A stretch of DNA of 64,000 nucleotides, taken from contig NZ_CP133774.1 of NCBI RefSeq assembly GCF_034344865.1, positions 4,774,001 to 4,838,000 on the forward strand, given 5' to 3'. This DNA comes from Pseudomonas sp. 10S4. GTDB taxonomy: Bacteria > Pseudomonadota > Gammaproteobacteria > Pseudomonadales > Pseudomonadaceae. This document shows, in pieces, positions 1-9,705 of this stretch. A program made the position numbers and the translations under genes. The number at the start of each line of letters is the position of its first letter. Within the stretch, counting starts at the first letter, position 1. The notes under the pieces are model-generated. The model was not told where the DNA came from and made no database searches. It was given only the letters and a program-made list of their open reading frames with translations.

Positions 1-39
1 GCTGCGCTTCTGAATTCCTGACCTGATTAGAGAGACAAC

Positions 40-1380
40 ATGCGTGCATCCTTGAAACGTTCCCTGATTGGCGCCGCTCTGACGCTGGCAGTTTTCGGCA
101 GTGCAGTCCCGGTAGTCCAGGCCTCGCCAGACCAGCAATTCTTCCCGTTGGCCACTTACCGGGTCGGCGCCTACGCCTCCAGTGGCGTGCAGGTGTGGGC
201 CGGGATGCTCGATTACCTGAACTACATCAACGACGTGGAAGGCGGGATCAACGGCGTCAAACTGGTCTGGCAGGAATGCGAGACCGAGTGGACGGCGGAG
301 AAGGGCATCGAGTGCTATGAGCGCTTCAAGAAAGGCCTGGATGGTGCTCCGGTGGCGATCTATTCCCCCAACGGCGCCCCGGCGGCTTATGCCCTGAGCG
401 AACGGGCGGAGGTCGACAAGATCCCGCTGATCACCCTCGGCTACGGGCGCACGGAAGCCACCGACGGCACGGTGTTCCCCTACAATTTTCCGGTGATGCT
501 GACCTTCTACAGCGAGGCGTCGAGCCTGATCAACTACATCGCCCAACGCGAGGGCGGCTTCGACAAACTCAAGGGCAAGAAAATCGCCACGGTCTACCAC
601 GACTCGGCTTACGGCCGGGAAACCCTTGGCCCGCTGAAGTTGCTGGCCGAGAAGTACGGTTTCGAAAACATCCAGATTCCGGTGGCTGATCCGGGTAACG
701 AACAATCGGCGCAATGGCGGCAGATCCGCCAACTCAACCCGGACTGGGTGTTCTTGCGCACCTGGGGTGTGTCGACGCCGGTCGCGGTCAAAACCGCTGC
801 ACGTTTTGGCTTCCCGGTGGACCACATCGTCGGCGATATCTGGGCCAGCTCCAGCGAAGACGTGTTGCCCGCAGGTGCCGCCGCCAAAGGTTATCTGGCG
901 CTGACGCCATACCCGGCCGGCACGGATTTCGAGATCCATAAACGCCTCAAGCAGTACATCCTCGACAAGGGCAAAAGCGACCTCAAGGACCTGAAGAATT
1001 TCGGCAGCGTCTACTACAACTCCGGGCTGGTGAACGCTGCGGTCATGGTCGAAGCGATCCGCACAGCGCAGGGCAAGTTTGGTAAACGCCCCTTGAATGG
1101 CGAAGAAGGTCGCTGGGGCCTGGAACACTTGAATATCGACGACGCGCGGCTCAAGGACATGGGTTACTTCGGGCTGATGCAGAACCTCAAGTTGTCCTGC
1201 AAAGATCACGAGGGCGGCGGTTCGGCGCGGGTCCAGCAGTGGGACGGCGCCAACTGGACGCTGATCAGCGACTGGATCCCGGCGGATCGTGCCTTGTTGC
1301 GGCCATTGATCGATGAAAAATCAGCGGCGTTCGCCAAGGAAAAAGGCCTGACACCACGCACCTGCAACGGGGATGAATAA
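40..1380 (+). CDS. ABC transporter periplasmic binding protein, branched-chain amino acid type
   Basis: A 446-residue secreted protein with an N-terminal signal peptide (basic MRASLKRS, hydrophobic stretch to about residue 28, then VQASPDQQ). The rest has the periplasmic type I binding fold of the leucine/valine/amide-binding family, including a repeated two-lobe pattern and a 'GKKIATVYHDSAYGRE' strand-helix-strand typical of these proteins. It should capture a small ligand for an ABC importer. Only 3 bp separate it from a LivF-like ATPase, and the permease and LivG-like genes presumably lie upstream, outside the window. An AGAGAG Shine-Dalgarno precedes the ATG. The ligand cannot be read from sequence. 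Confidence 0.85.
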   Translation: MRASLKRSLIGAALTLAVFGSAVPVVQASPDQQFFPLATYRVGAYASSGVQVWAGMLDYLNYINDVEGGINGVKLVWQECETEWTAEKGIECYERFKKGLDGAPVAIYSPNGAPAAYALSERAEVDKIPLITLGYGRTEATDGTVFPYNFPVMLTFYSEASSLINYIAQREGGFDKLKGKKIATVYHDSAYGRETLGPLKLLAEKYGFENIQIPVADPGNEQSAQWRQIRQLNPDWVFLRTWGVSTPVAVKTAARFGFPVDHIVGDIWASSSEDVLPAGAAAKGYLALTPYPAGTDFEIHKRLKQYILDKGKSDLKDLKNFGSVYYNSGLVNAAVMVEAIRTAQGKFGKRPLNGEEGRWGLEHLNIDDARLKDMGYFGLMQNLKLSCKDHEGGGSARVQQWDGANWTLISDWIPADRALLRPLIDEKSAAFAKEKGLTPRTCNGDE

Positions 1381-1383
1381 GCC

Positions 1384-2151
1384 ATGAGCCAGGCCGCCAG
1401 TGACATTGCTGCCAATGACCTGTTGCAGGTCAAAGACATCGAAGTGATCTACGACGGCGCGATCCTGGCCGTGGCCGGGGTGTCGCTGACGGTGCCCAAG
1501 GGCGGTATCGTCGCTTTGCTGGGGGCCAACGGCGCGGGCAAAAGCACCACGCTCAAGGCGATTTCCGGGCTGGTGCGGGCCGAACGCGCGGAAGTCAGTC
1601 GCGGCAGCATCGAGTTTCTCGGCCGCGACACGGCGGGCGTCGATCCGAGCGTGCGGGTGCGCCAAGGCATGGTCCATGTGCTGGAAGGCCGACACGTGTT
1701 CCCGCAGTTGACCGTCGAGGACAACCTGCGCAGCGGCGGGTTTGTTCGGCGTTTGAGTCGCCAGGACATGGCCCGGGACCTGGAGCGGATCTACGCCTGG
1801 TTCCCCCGGCTGAAAACCAAGCGCAAGACCCAGGCCGGGCTGACATCCGGGGGCGAGCAGCAGATGGTTGCCATCGGTCGCGCGTTGATGACACGTCCTA
1901 CTTTGGTACTGCTTGATGAACCATCGATGGGTTTGGCGCCTATTATCGTCCAGGAGATTTTCGAGATCGTCGCCCAGCTCAATCGCGACGAACAGGTGAG
2001 CTTCCTGATTGCCGAGCAAAACATTAATGTGGCGCTCAAGTACGCCTCCCATGCCTACGTGCTCGATACCGGGCGGGTCGTGTTGTCCGGCAGCGCCGAG
2101 GCACTGCTGGCCCGTGGCGATTTGCACGACTTCTACCTGGGTAAACACTGA
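1384..2151 (+). CDS. LivF-like ABC transporter ATP-binding protein
   Basis: A 255-residue ABC ATPase of the LivF class. It has Walker A GANGAGKST at residues 47-55, a signature SGGEQQM near residue 157, Walker B LVLLDEPS and the H-loop region replaced by the usual LivF 'IAEQN' motif. It energises the branched-chain-amino-acid-type importer whose binding protein is the preceding gene. The two genes are 3 bp apart, so they are co-transcribed. LivF normally pairs with a LivG partner, which is not in this window and probably lies upstream. Confidence 0.9.
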   Translation: MSQAASDIAANDLLQVKDIEVIYDGAILAVAGVSLTVPKGGIVALLGANGAGKSTTLKAISGLVRAERAEVSRGSIEFLGRDTAGVDPSVRVRQGMVHVLEGRHVFPQLTVEDNLRSGGFVRRLSRQDMARDLERIYAWFPRLKTKRKTQAGLTSGGEQQMVAIGRALMTRPTLVLLDEPSMGLAPIIVQEIFEIVAQLNRDEQVSFLIAEQNINVALKYASHAYVLDTGRVVLSGSAEALLARGDLHDFYLGKH

Positions 2152-2164
2152 CCATGAGAACGCC

Positions 2165-3600
2165 ATGAATCAAACCTCCAGCGGACAGGCGACCGACGCC
2201 ATCCGCCACGCAGACATCCTGATCATCGGCGGAGGCCTCAGCGGCGCGATGCTGGCGGCGCAGTTACTGCGTTTACCCGGCCAGCGTTCAGTGCTGGTGA
2301 TTGAACCCCGCGCCGAACTCGGCCGGGGCGAGGCCTACAGCGCAGTCGAGTTGGGCCATACGTTGAACGGCAACGCGGCGAGGATGAGCGTCGACCCGGA
2401 CAACGCCGATGACCTGACCCAATGGCTGACCGAATACATCGCGGCCGGTGGTTGGCCGGAGTCGGACCAGCAGCATGTGCCGGTTAGTGAGTTGTTTGCG
2501 CCGCGGTGGCTTTTCGGCCTGTACGTGCAGCAACGGCTGGCCGAAGCGAAAGCAGTTGGGGCGTTGAACGGTTCGAGTGTCGAGCATGTGCGGGCTGAAG
2601 TGGTTGACCTGCAAACCTTCGATGATTCAGTACGGCTGACCCTGAGCGACGGTCAACGCTTGCAGGGGCTTTTGCGGTACTGGCCACGGGGATGTTCCCC
2701 GCCGCCCGCACGCCGCAGACCGAGTCCAGCGGTTTGAACGCGGCAGCGCTTGATCCGTGGGACGTCGCCGCCATGCGGCAACTCGACCCGCAATCGACGG
2801 TGCTGATCATCGGCTCGGGCCTGACCATGGTCGATGCGGTGGTGTCGCTGGAACAGGTCGGGCATCGCGGGCCGATTGAAGTGTTCTCCCGGCATGGGTT
2901 GCTGCCGCATGTGCGGCGGCAACCACCGGCCTGGGTGGATTTTCTCGCCGAGGACCACAGCATTCGTACACCGCGTCAACTGGTGCGCGAGCTGCGCAGG
3001 CATTGCAAGGACGCCATTGCCCAAGGCATCGACTGGCAATCACCGCTCGACACCGTGCGCGCACACATCGGCCGGTTGTGGAGTCAGGCGACGGACGTGC
3101 AGCGTCGGCAATTCGTACGGCACGTGCGGCCGTGGTGGGAGAGTCATCACCACCGCTCGCCACCACTGAGTGCCGAGTTGGTGGAGCGCTTGCACGAGGA
3201 AGGGCGGCTGCGGATTCACGCCGCATCGTTCAAAGGCCTGGAGCCTGTTGTGGGCGGTGAAGTGCGCATCCGGATCCGGCGGCGTGGCGAGACTGAAACG
3301 GTGGTCGCCAGCGGCGCGGCGTTGATCAACTCCAGCGGCATCGAATACGACTGGCGCCGGGTCGCCCGACCGCTGCCGCAACAGTTGCTGGCCCGTGGGC
3401 TGATCCGGCCAGGGCCGTTGGCGTTGGGGATTGCGGCGGCGGTGGATGGCGCGGTGCTGGACGCCGAAGGGCGGGTTGCCCAACGGTTATTTGCCATGGG
3501 CCCGCCGTTGCGTGGCATGTGGTGGGAGAGTACGGCGGTGACGGACGTGGCGAGCCAGGCAAAGGCCTTGGCGGCGCATCTGGCGAATGTCCGCAAATAA
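2165..3600 (+). CDS. FAD/NAD(P)-binding oxidoreductase (YdhS-like), frameshifted
   Basis: One gene read in two frames. The first part starts at ATG 2165 and holds a dinucleotide-binding motif (IIGGGLSGAMLA) near residue 20. The second part continues from about 2670 with a second nucleotide-binding motif (IIGSGLTMVDAV) and runs to 3600. At 2665-2668 a run of four G is one short: adding one G makes the frames join as ...QGAFAVLATGMFP..., giving 478 residues. It resembles the FAD-NAD(P)-binding family of E. coli YdhS, of unknown substrate. It follows the LivF-like gene by 13 bp, so it is probably in the same operon. A sequence error is more likely than a true pseudogene. Confidence 0.75.
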
Positions 3601-3620
3601 GGAAGCGTTTGCCGATAAAG

Positions 3621-3734
3621 AAACCTGTGGCGAGGGAGCTTGCTCCCGCTGAGGCGCGAAGCGGCTCTTGCTTTACCTGAAAAGCAGAGGACTGCTCAGC
3701 AGTCCAGCGGGAGCAAGCTCCCTCGCCACAGGTT
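3621..3734. repeat. REP pair (CCTGTGGCGAGGGAGC family)
   Basis: Two inverted copies of a Pseudomonas REP: the left copy begins CCTGTGGCGAGGGAGCTTGC, the right copy is its reverse complement ending GCCACAGG. Between them are further inverted segments (GCGAAGCGG / AGGACTGCT.AGCAGTCC). It sits in the gap between two same-strand genes. Confidence 0.9.
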
Positions 3735-3780
3735 GATCTCGGCCTTTTATTTTTCTTAACGTGTCAGGAATCGAAACGCC

Positions 3781-4452
3781 ATGAAAGCACTGATCTTCGG
3801 CGCCACCGGCATGGTCGGCCAAGGCGTACTGCGCGAAAGCCTGCTCGCGGCGGATGTCGAGCAGGTGGTCGTCGTCGGCCGAACGGCGGTCGAGACGACG
3901 GACCCCAAGCTGCAATCGCTGGTGGTGCCGGACTTGACCCGGCTAGGTGCGGTCGAAACGCAACTGCAAGGCTTCGACGCCTGCTTTTTCTGCCTGGGCG
4001 TTTCATCGTCCGGGATGGATGAAGCACAGTATTCACGCCTTACCTACGACCTGACCCTGGCAGTGGCCGAGGGGTTGGCGCGGCTCAATCCGAACATGAC
4101 CTTTGTGTACGTCTCGGGCGCTGGCACTGACAGTTCTGAAAAGGGCAAAAGCATGTGGGCGCGGGTCAAGGGGCGTACCGAGAACGCCTTGCAGCGCTTG
4201 CCGTTCAAAGCGGTTTACCTGTTTCGACCGGGGGTGATCCAGCCGTTGAATGGTGCGGTCTCCAAGACTTCGGCGTATCGCTGGACTTACATCGTGATGG
4301 GGCCGTTGTTGCCGCTTTTGAGACGGCTATTTCCGCGGCATGTGCTGACTACCGTTTCGGTTGGGCAGGCGATGTTGGGGGTTGTCAGAAAGGGTTATAC
4401 GACTGCTGTGATGGAAGCGGCGGATATTCAGGCTGCGGCGCTCAGGGGTTAG
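3781..4452 (+). CDS. NAD(P)H-binding SDR-type protein (NmrA/TIP30-like)
   Basis: A 223-residue protein beginning with a Rossmann nucleotide-binding motif (GATGMVGQG, residues 7-15), followed by 'VSGAGTDSS' and a K near residue 126, typical of atypical short-chain dehydrogenases that bind NAD(P). Membrane targeting is not evident, although there is a hydrophobic segment near residues 170-185. Such proteins in pseudomonads are usually annotated as oxidoreductase or epimerase without known substrate. It stands alone between two REP regions. Confidence 0.75.
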   Translation: MKALIFGATGMVGQGVLRESLLAADVEQVVVVGRTAVETTDPKLQSLVVPDLTRLGAVETQLQGFDACFFCLGVSSSGMDEAQYSRLTYDLTLAVAEGLARLNPNMTFVYVSGAGTDSSEKGKSMWARVKGRTENALQRLPFKAVYLFRPGVIQPLNGAVSKTSAYRWTYIVMGPLLPLLRRLFPRHVLTTVSVGQAMLGVVRKGYTTAVMEAADIQAAALRG

Positions 4453-4470
4453 TGAACTGGGCGCCGAACT

Positions 4471-4567
4471 CCTGTGGAAGCGAGCCTGCTCGCGATAGCG
4501 GTGTATCAGGCAGCAGTGATGTTGGATGTGATGGCCTCTTCGCGAGCAAGCCCGCTCCCACAGGGGG
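4471..4567. repeat. REP pair (GTGGRAGCGAGC/GGGCTTGCTCGCG family)
   Basis: Inverted pair with left copy CCTGTGGAAGCGAGCCTGCT and right copy ending GCCCGCTCCCACAGG. It lies between two convergent genes, downstream of both. Confidence 0.85.
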
Positions 4568-4591
4568 TTTGTGGTGTTTTATCGAGCCAGG

Positions 4592-5032
4592 TCAGGCGTT
4601 ACTGAGCATTTCGATCAAGCGCTCCGGCCACACCGTTTCGCGGGTTGCTTGCAGTTCGGTCACGGACCACCACTTGTGCTCGGTCATTACCCGGGCTTCG
4701 TCGACCGTCCAGCCGTCGCGGGACAGCAGTTCGCCGTCGGCGCGAACCACAAAATAGCGTTCCACGGACAAGACCTTTTCACCGCTGGGCAACATCATCG
4801 AAAAATGCCGTTCACCCACGCAAGCGCCCACGCTGTCGACTTGCAAGCCGGTTTCTTCACGCAGTTCACGAATCGCTGCAGCTTCGAAGGTTTCACCATC
4901 CTCAACACCACCACCGGGTGTTGCCCAATAGTCGCGACCATCGAGGGCATCGCCCTTGTGCTGGAAGCGAAACAACAGGACTTGATTGACGGGGTTGATG
5001 ACGAGGAGTCTGGCGGCGTTGCGTTGGCGCAT
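4592..5032 (-). CDS. Nudix hydrolase
   Basis: A 146-residue Nudix protein with the box GGGVEDGETFEAAAIREL followed by REETGLQ, matching GX5EX7REUXEEXGU. Nudix enzymes hydrolyse nucleoside-diphosphate-linked compounds; the substrate here is unknown. The frame is open further upstream, but that extension runs into a REP, so the start is taken at MRQRNAAR (5032). An alternative in-frame ATG is at 5050 (MDREST). Transcription is convergent with the preceding gene. Confidence 0.85.
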   Translation of the reverse strand: MRQRNAARLLVINPVNQVLLFRFQHKGDALDGRDYWATPGGGVEDGETFEAAAIRELREETGLQVDSVGACVGERHFSMMLPSGEKVLSVERYFVVRADGELLSRDGWTVDEARVMTEHKWWSVTELQATRETVWPERLIEMLSNA

Positions 5033-5077
5033 TGTTGATTCTCTGTCCATAGAAAGTGCCTGGCGGGCATAGAAAGA

Positions 5078-5213
5078 TTGTGGCGAGGGGGCTTGCCCCG
5101 TTGGGTTGCGGAGCGACCCCAATTCCGGCTCTGCGGTCTATCAGAGAGGAACCAGAGATTGGTTTTAGGGCTGCTGCGCAGCCCAGCGGGAGCAAGTTCC
5201 CTTGCCACAGGTT
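5078..5213. repeat. REP pair (GTGGCGAGGGGGCTTGCCCC family)
   Basis: Inverted pair: left TTGTGGCGAGGGGGCTTGCC, right GGAGCAAGTTCCCTTGCCAC. The two copies have drifted from each other (GGGGCTTGCCCC versus GGAGCAAGTTCC). It lies between two minus-strand genes. Confidence 0.85.
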
Positions 5214-5269
5214 TCGAGTAAACCCAAGAATGCTGTCCTCACCCAGCGACAGCATTCACGTTAACGTTA

Positions 5270-6644
5270 TTACGCAACCACTTGATAACACGGCACATAG
5301 GCCGCACCACCTGGCAGTTTCATGCGGTGCTGGGCCACGAAGGCCTTGAGCAACTGATCCAGCGGTTGCATCACCGCCGCATCACCACGGATCTGGTACG
5401 GCCCGTGCTCTTCGATCAGGCGGATGCCCTTGTCCTTGACGTTGCCGGCAACGATGCCGGAGAACGCCCGACGCAGGTTGGCGGCGAGTTCGTGGGCCGG
5501 CAGTTTACGGCTCAGTTGCAGGCTGGCCATGTTTTCGTGGGTCGGATCGAACGGGCGCTGGAAGCCCTCGTCGATTTTCAGCAACCAGTTGAAATGGAAG
5601 GCGTCGTTGCGCTCGCGGCGGAACTGCTTGACCTCTTTCAGGCCAGCGGTCATCTGCCGCGCCACTTCGGCCGGGTCGTCGATGATGATCGTGTAGTGCT
5701 GCTTGGCGGCTTCACCCAGGGTGGCGCCGACGAACGCGTCCAGTTGTTCCAGGTACGGTGCCGCATGTTTCGGTCCGGTGAGGACGACCGGGAAGGGCAG
5801 GCCTTCATTGTCCGGGTGCATCAGGATGCCCAGCAGGTACAGGAATTCTTCGGCAGTACCGGCGCCGCCCGGGAAGATGATGATGCCGTGGCCGACGCGG
5901 ACGAAGGCTTCCAGGCGTTTTTCGATGTCTGGCAGGATCACCAGTTCGTTGACGATCGGGTTTGGCGCTTCGGCGGCGATGATCCCCGGCTCGGTCAGGC
6001 CGAGGTAGCGGCCGCCGTGGATGCGCTGCTTGGCGTGGGCAATGGTCGCGCCTTTCATCGGGCCTTTCATCACGCCAGGGCCGCAACCGGTGCAAATGTC
6101 CAGGCTGCGCAGGCCCAGTTCGTGGCCGACTTTCTTGGTGTATTTGTATTCTTCGGTGTTGATCGAGTGGCCGCCCCAGCACACGACGATCTTCGGCTCG
6201 ACGCCAGGGCGCAGGGTGCGGGCGTTGCGCAGCAGGTGGAAGACGTAGTCGCTGATACCCTGGGAGGTGCTCAGGTCGATGCGCTGGGCGTCCAGTTCGT
6301 TTTCGGTGTAGACGATGTCGCGCAGGGCGCTGAACAGCATTTCACGGGTGCTGGCGATCATTTCGCTCGTCGACGAAGGCGTCGGCCGGAGCGTTCAGCA
6401 GTTCCAGGCGTACGCCACGGTCTTGCTGGTGAATGCGGATTTCGAAGTCCTTGTAGGCTTCAAGGATGGTTTTGGCGTTATCAACGTGGGCGCCGGTGTT
6501 GAGGATGGCCAGGGCGCACTGGCGGAACAGGGTGTAGGTGCTGCCGGAACCGGCTTCGCTCAGTTGCTGAACTTCACGTTGGGACAGGGTTTCCAGGCTG
6601 CCTTTGGGGCTGACCGAGGCGTTGATTACTTGTCGTTGGGTCAT
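5270..6644 (-). CDS. ppnN: PpnN nucleotide 5'-monophosphate nucleosidase (LOG family), frameshifted
   Basis: The N-terminal 97 residues (from MTQRQVINASVSPKGSLE) and the remaining ~360 residues are in different frames and join at about 6353-6366. Removing one A from a run of three gives ...AFVDERMIAS..., which aligns with the VDGRII region of E. coli YgdH/PpnN and yields 457 residues (E. coli 454). The PpnN fold has an N-terminal DUF4478-type part, a central LOG domain with the signature PGGAGTAEE (phosphoribohydrolase site) and a C-terminal DUF3412-type domain. The enzyme cleaves purine nucleotides to base and ribose-5-phosphate and is (p)ppGpp-responsive in E. coli. A lone A insertion in such a conserved gene suggests a sequence error. 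Confidence 0.85.
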
Positions 6645-6861
6645 TCAATGATCCTTAAAACGATGCCATTCATAGAGGAGGAGCGACTGGCATCCGAATA
6701 ATATGTATCCATGAAAGAAGATGGCACGAACTGCGGTGTCTCGCCATGTTCTCCTTTTGACGATGAAAAGATGAAAAGGAGCCCCAGCATAGCTAAATCC
6801 TGCGATGAGGCGATAATGCCCCGCACGCTTTTTGCCCACTGACTCAAGGACGCTAGCCAAG

Positions 6862-7389
6862 ATGTTCGAAATCCAGCCGATGAATGCCGAAACCTTTCGA
6901 CGCCAGACCCGGCGCAGCACGGTGATCATCGCCCTGATTTTCCTGGCGCTGGCGATGGTGTTGTCGACCGCGGCCGTGGCGCTGTTCGGTGAGCCCGGCG
7001 GTGACAATCTGCGGTTCAATGTTGGTGGCGTGTTTGTCGCGGTGCTGCTGATGGCGGCGCTGATGCGCGGCAAGTTCTGGCACCAGGCGTGGATGGCCCC
7101 GGCCGTCTACGGCTGGCGGCTCAAGCGCAGTCTGATGCGCGTCACCAACGTCATGCACCAGGTGACGGCGGCGGTGGAGAAGGACGATCCGAACGCCATG
7201 AAGCTGCTGCGCTTCTACCATCTGGGGTTGAACCAGATGCACGAACTGGACGGCAACTCCAGCGATCACAGCCAGTTGATCCGCGAGATGGATAAACACA
7301 AGGAGCGGATGGAAGCGTTAGGTCTCGACATCGAGCAAATGCAACTGAACCCGGCGTGGCTCGAAGCCTTGAAGAAAACCCCCGCCTGA
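6862..7389 (+). CDS. DUF3087 family inner-membrane protein
   Basis: A 175-residue protein starting MFEIQPMNAETFRRQTRR with two transmembrane segments (about residues 20-40 and 50-70, LIFLALAMVLSTAAVALF and VGGVFVAVLLMAALM) and a soluble, helical C-terminal half rich in acidic and basic residues. This matches the DUF3087 family of gammaproteobacteria, which has no known role. An in-frame ATG at 6832 would add ten residues, but MFEIQ is the start usually seen in the family. Divergent from ppnN. Confidence 0.8.
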   Translation: MFEIQPMNAETFRRQTRRSTVIIALIFLALAMVLSTAAVALFGEPGGDNLRFNVGGVFVAVLLMAALMRGKFWHQAWMAPAVYGWRLKRSLMRVTNVMHQVTAAVEKDDPNAMKLLRFYHLGLNQMHELDGNSSDHSQLIREMDKHKERMEALGLDIEQMQLNPAWLEALKKTPA

Positions 7390-7395
7390 CCCGTT

Positions 7396-8349
7396 TCAAA
7401 CCCGCAGCCGCAGGGTTTCAAACAGTTGTAGGTCTTCCTTTTTGGCCGAACGGGCATGGCGCCGAATGACCTGCAACAGGCAATCGGTGAAGCACTGCGC
7501 CGGATTGCTCAGTGCACCGTTGCGGCGTGTCACGATGCTCAACTGTCGCGGTTCGAACTGTTCAGTCAGCGGCAGAGAAACCACTCGACCGAGGAAGGGC
7601 GGGGCAATACTGACGATGGACGGGCCCCAGGTGCACATGTCGGCCCGCTCGACCATCATCTGCAGGATCGCCAGTGAGTGGGCGCGGACGATACGGTTCT
7701 CATCGATCTGCGCGCCGTGTTGCCAGAACAACTCCTGCATCAGCCCGTCGTGTCCGTCTGGTGCGTAGTTCAGCGTCCAGTTTTCCTCCAGCAGTTCATG
7801 GATCGATCGAGCGTTCTGCCGGGCATGGCCCTGGCGGACCAGCACCGACGTCTGGTAATCGAGCAGTGTTTCGCAGGCAAACTCCTGGGTTGATTGCGCC
7901 GGGTGAAGCTGGCCGATTGCAAAGTCCATGCTGCCATCGCGCAGCAGCGGCTGGGCCACGGCCATCAGGCTTTCGAACAACTCCAGGCGGATTTGCGGCA
8001 TGCGCTCGCGAAAAGCCAGGACCACTTCGGGCAAGAACGTCAGGGCGATCCACGGCGTGATCCCGACACAGAGCCGGCCCTGAGCCTTGCCACGCATGTG
8101 ATCGAGCTCGGTTTGCGCGTGTTCCAGTTGCTTGATCACCAGTCGGGCGTGGGTCAGCAGCACTTTGCCGTACTCGGTGAAGTTCAGGCCGCTGGCGGTT
8201 CGGGTGAACAGCGGTAGTTGCTGGCTGGTTTCCAGCTCCCGCAGCGCTTTGGTCACGGCGGCCTGGGAAATCTCCAGCGAACGGGCGGCCGCACGAATGC
8301 TGCCGGTTTCGGCGCTGGCGATCAGCGCTTGTAATTGATGCAGTTTCAT
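7396..8349 (-). CDS. LysR-type transcriptional regulator
   Basis: A 317-residue LTTR when started at MKLHQLQAL (8349); in-frame ATGs upstream are less likely. Residues 1-60 form the winged helix-turn-helix (SIRAAARSLEISQAAVTKAL), followed by the two-lobe inducer-binding domain. It is divergent from the amidohydrolase/amino acid transporter operon beginning at 8471, which it probably controls. A 9-bp perfect inverted repeat lies 12 bp upstream of its start, a likely operator. Confidence 0.88.
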   Translation of the reverse strand: MKLHQLQALIASAETGSIRAAARSLEISQAAVTKALRELETSQQLPLFTRTASGLNFTEYGKVLLTHARLVIKQLEHAQTELDHMRGKAQGRLCVGITPWIALTFLPEVVLAFRERMPQIRLELFESLMAVAQPLLRDGSMDFAIGQLHPAQSTQEFACETLLDYQTSVLVRQGHARQNARSIHELLEENWTLNYAPDGHDGLMQELFWQHGAQIDENRIVRAHSLAILQMMVERADMCTWGPSIVSIAPPFLGRVVSLPLTEQFEPRQLSIVTRRNGALSNPAQCFTDCLLQVIRRHARSAKKEDLQLFETLRLRV

Positions 8350-8360
8350 CTGCTCACCCT

Positions 8361-8383
8361 GATGACAACTAATGGTTGTCATC
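8361..8383. promoter_or_regulatory. Inverted repeat, probable LysR operator
   Basis: Perfect 9-bp arms GATGACAAC and GTTGTCATC separated by TAATG. It lies between the divergent LysR gene (start 8349) and the amidohydrolase gene (start 8471). Position and symmetry fit the recognition site of an autoregulating LTTR. No T-tract follows, so it is not a terminator. Confidence 0.6.
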
Positions 8384-8470
8384 ATAACCAAACTGCGTCT
8401 CCCCAGCCCAGAGCCTGTTCCCTAAGATCCACCCCATCAACCGCTCAGCTCTTGTCGAAGGGGAACAACA

Positions 8471-9640
8471 ATGGATGTCGGCCATGTCCTGCCTGGTATT
8501 GCAGCGCTGCAAGATGAAATGATCGCGTTGCGTCACAGCCTTCACGCGCATCCCGAACTGGGTTTTGAAGAGTTCGCCACCAGCGAGCGCGTTGCTGAGT
8601 GTTTGGCCCGTTGGGGCTTCCAGGTCAGCACCGGCGTTGGCAAGACCGGCGTCGTTGGCACCCTGAAAAATGGCGAGGGCCGGTCCATCGGCCTGCGCGC
8701 CGATATGGATGCACTACCGATTCAGGAAACCACCGGTTTGCCCTATGCCAGCCGCATCGATGGCGTCATGCATGCCTGCGGCCACGACGGTCATACGGCA
8801 ACCCTGTTGGCCGCCGCCAGGCACCTGGCGCAGACCCGGGCGTTCAACGGCACGTTGCAGCTGATTTTCCAACCGGCTGAAGAAGGGCTGGGCGGCGCGA
8901 GGAAAATGCTCGAGGACGGACTGCTCGAACGGTTCCCCTGTGACGCGATCTTCGCCATGCATAACGTGCCGGGCTATCCCGTCGGGCACCTGGGGTTCTA
9001 CAGCGGTCCGTTCATGGCGTCTGCCGACACGGTGACGATCAACATCATCGGCAACGGTGGGCATGGCGCGGTGCCGCACAAAGCGGTCGACCCGGTGGTG
9101 GTCTGCTCGTCGATTGTGATTGCGCTGCAAAGCATCGTCTCGCGCAACGTCAACCCGCAGGACGTGGCGATTATCACGGTGGGCTCCATCCATGCCGGAA
9201 GCGCCTCGAATGTCATCCCGTCCACTGCACAGATGAGCCTGAGCGTACGGGCATTGACCCCCGAGATTCGCCAGTTGCTCGAAGTCAGAATTACCGAGCT
9301 GGTCAACGGTCAGGCCGCCAGTTTCGGTGCCCGGGCCGAGATCGATTATCAGCATTGTCATCCGGTGTTGATCAACCATCCCGAGCCCACCGCGTTTGCC
9401 CGAGAGGTCGCCCGGGAGTGGCTCGGCGAAGAGCACCTGATCGACAGCCTGCGGCCCTTTACGGCGAGTGAGGATTTTGCCTTCATCCTGGAAAAATGCC
9501 CCGGCAGTTACCTCGTAATCGGCAATGGCGATGGCGAAAGCGGCTGCCTGCTGCACAACCCCGGCTACGACTTCAATGATGCTTGCCTGCCAATTGGCGC
9601 GAGTTACTGGGTCAAACTGGTCGAAAGTTTTTTGAGTTGA
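8471..9640 (+). CDS. M20 family amidohydrolase (hippurate hydrolase / N-acyl-amino-acid hydrolase type)
   Basis: A 389-residue M20D peptidase. Residues 1-110 carry MHACGHDGHTA, the metal-binding Cys/His motif, and 'QPAEEGLGG' holds the catalytic glutamate pair. A central dimerisation domain follows (VTINIIGNGGHGAVPHKAVDP). Family members cleave the amide bond of N-acyl or N-aroyl amino acids (hippurate, indoleacetyl amino acids, N-acetyl amino acids). An AAGGGGAA Shine-Dalgarno precedes the ATG. It leads an operon with a HisJQMP-like transporter, suggesting import of an N-acylated or conjugated amino acid followed by hydrolysis in the cytoplasm. The exact substrate is not known. Confidence 0.85.
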   Translation: MDVGHVLPGIAALQDEMIALRHSLHAHPELGFEEFATSERVAECLARWGFQVSTGVGKTGVVGTLKNGEGRSIGLRADMDALPIQETTGLPYASRIDGVMHACGHDGHTATLLAAARHLAQTRAFNGTLQLIFQPAEEGLGGARKMLEDGLLERFPCDAIFAMHNVPGYPVGHLGFYSGPFMASADTVTINIIGNGGHGAVPHKAVDPVVVCSSIVIALQSIVSRNVNPQDVAIITVGSIHAGSASNVIPSTAQMSLSVRALTPEIRQLLEVRITELVNGQAASFGARAEIDYQHCHPVLINHPEPTAFAREVAREWLGEEHLIDSLRPFTASEDFAFILEKCPGSYLVIGNGDGESGCLLHNPGYDFNDACLPIGASYWVKLVESFLS

Positions 9641-9705
9641 GACGCCGGATTGTCGAGCGTCAGTCTGTACAAACATCGTCTGCGGCCTGAAGAGGAACAA
9701 TAAAA

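Noticed and set aside
4592..5122. A longer Nudix reading frame starting at 5122
   Set aside because: The added 30 residues are translated from REP sequence, so the start at 5032 (or 5050) is more plausible.
5282..6502. A 406-codon plus-strand open frame across ppnN
   Set aside because: It lies antisense to the recognisable LOG-domain gene and its composition does not look like a protein. It is a by-product of GC-rich codon bias.
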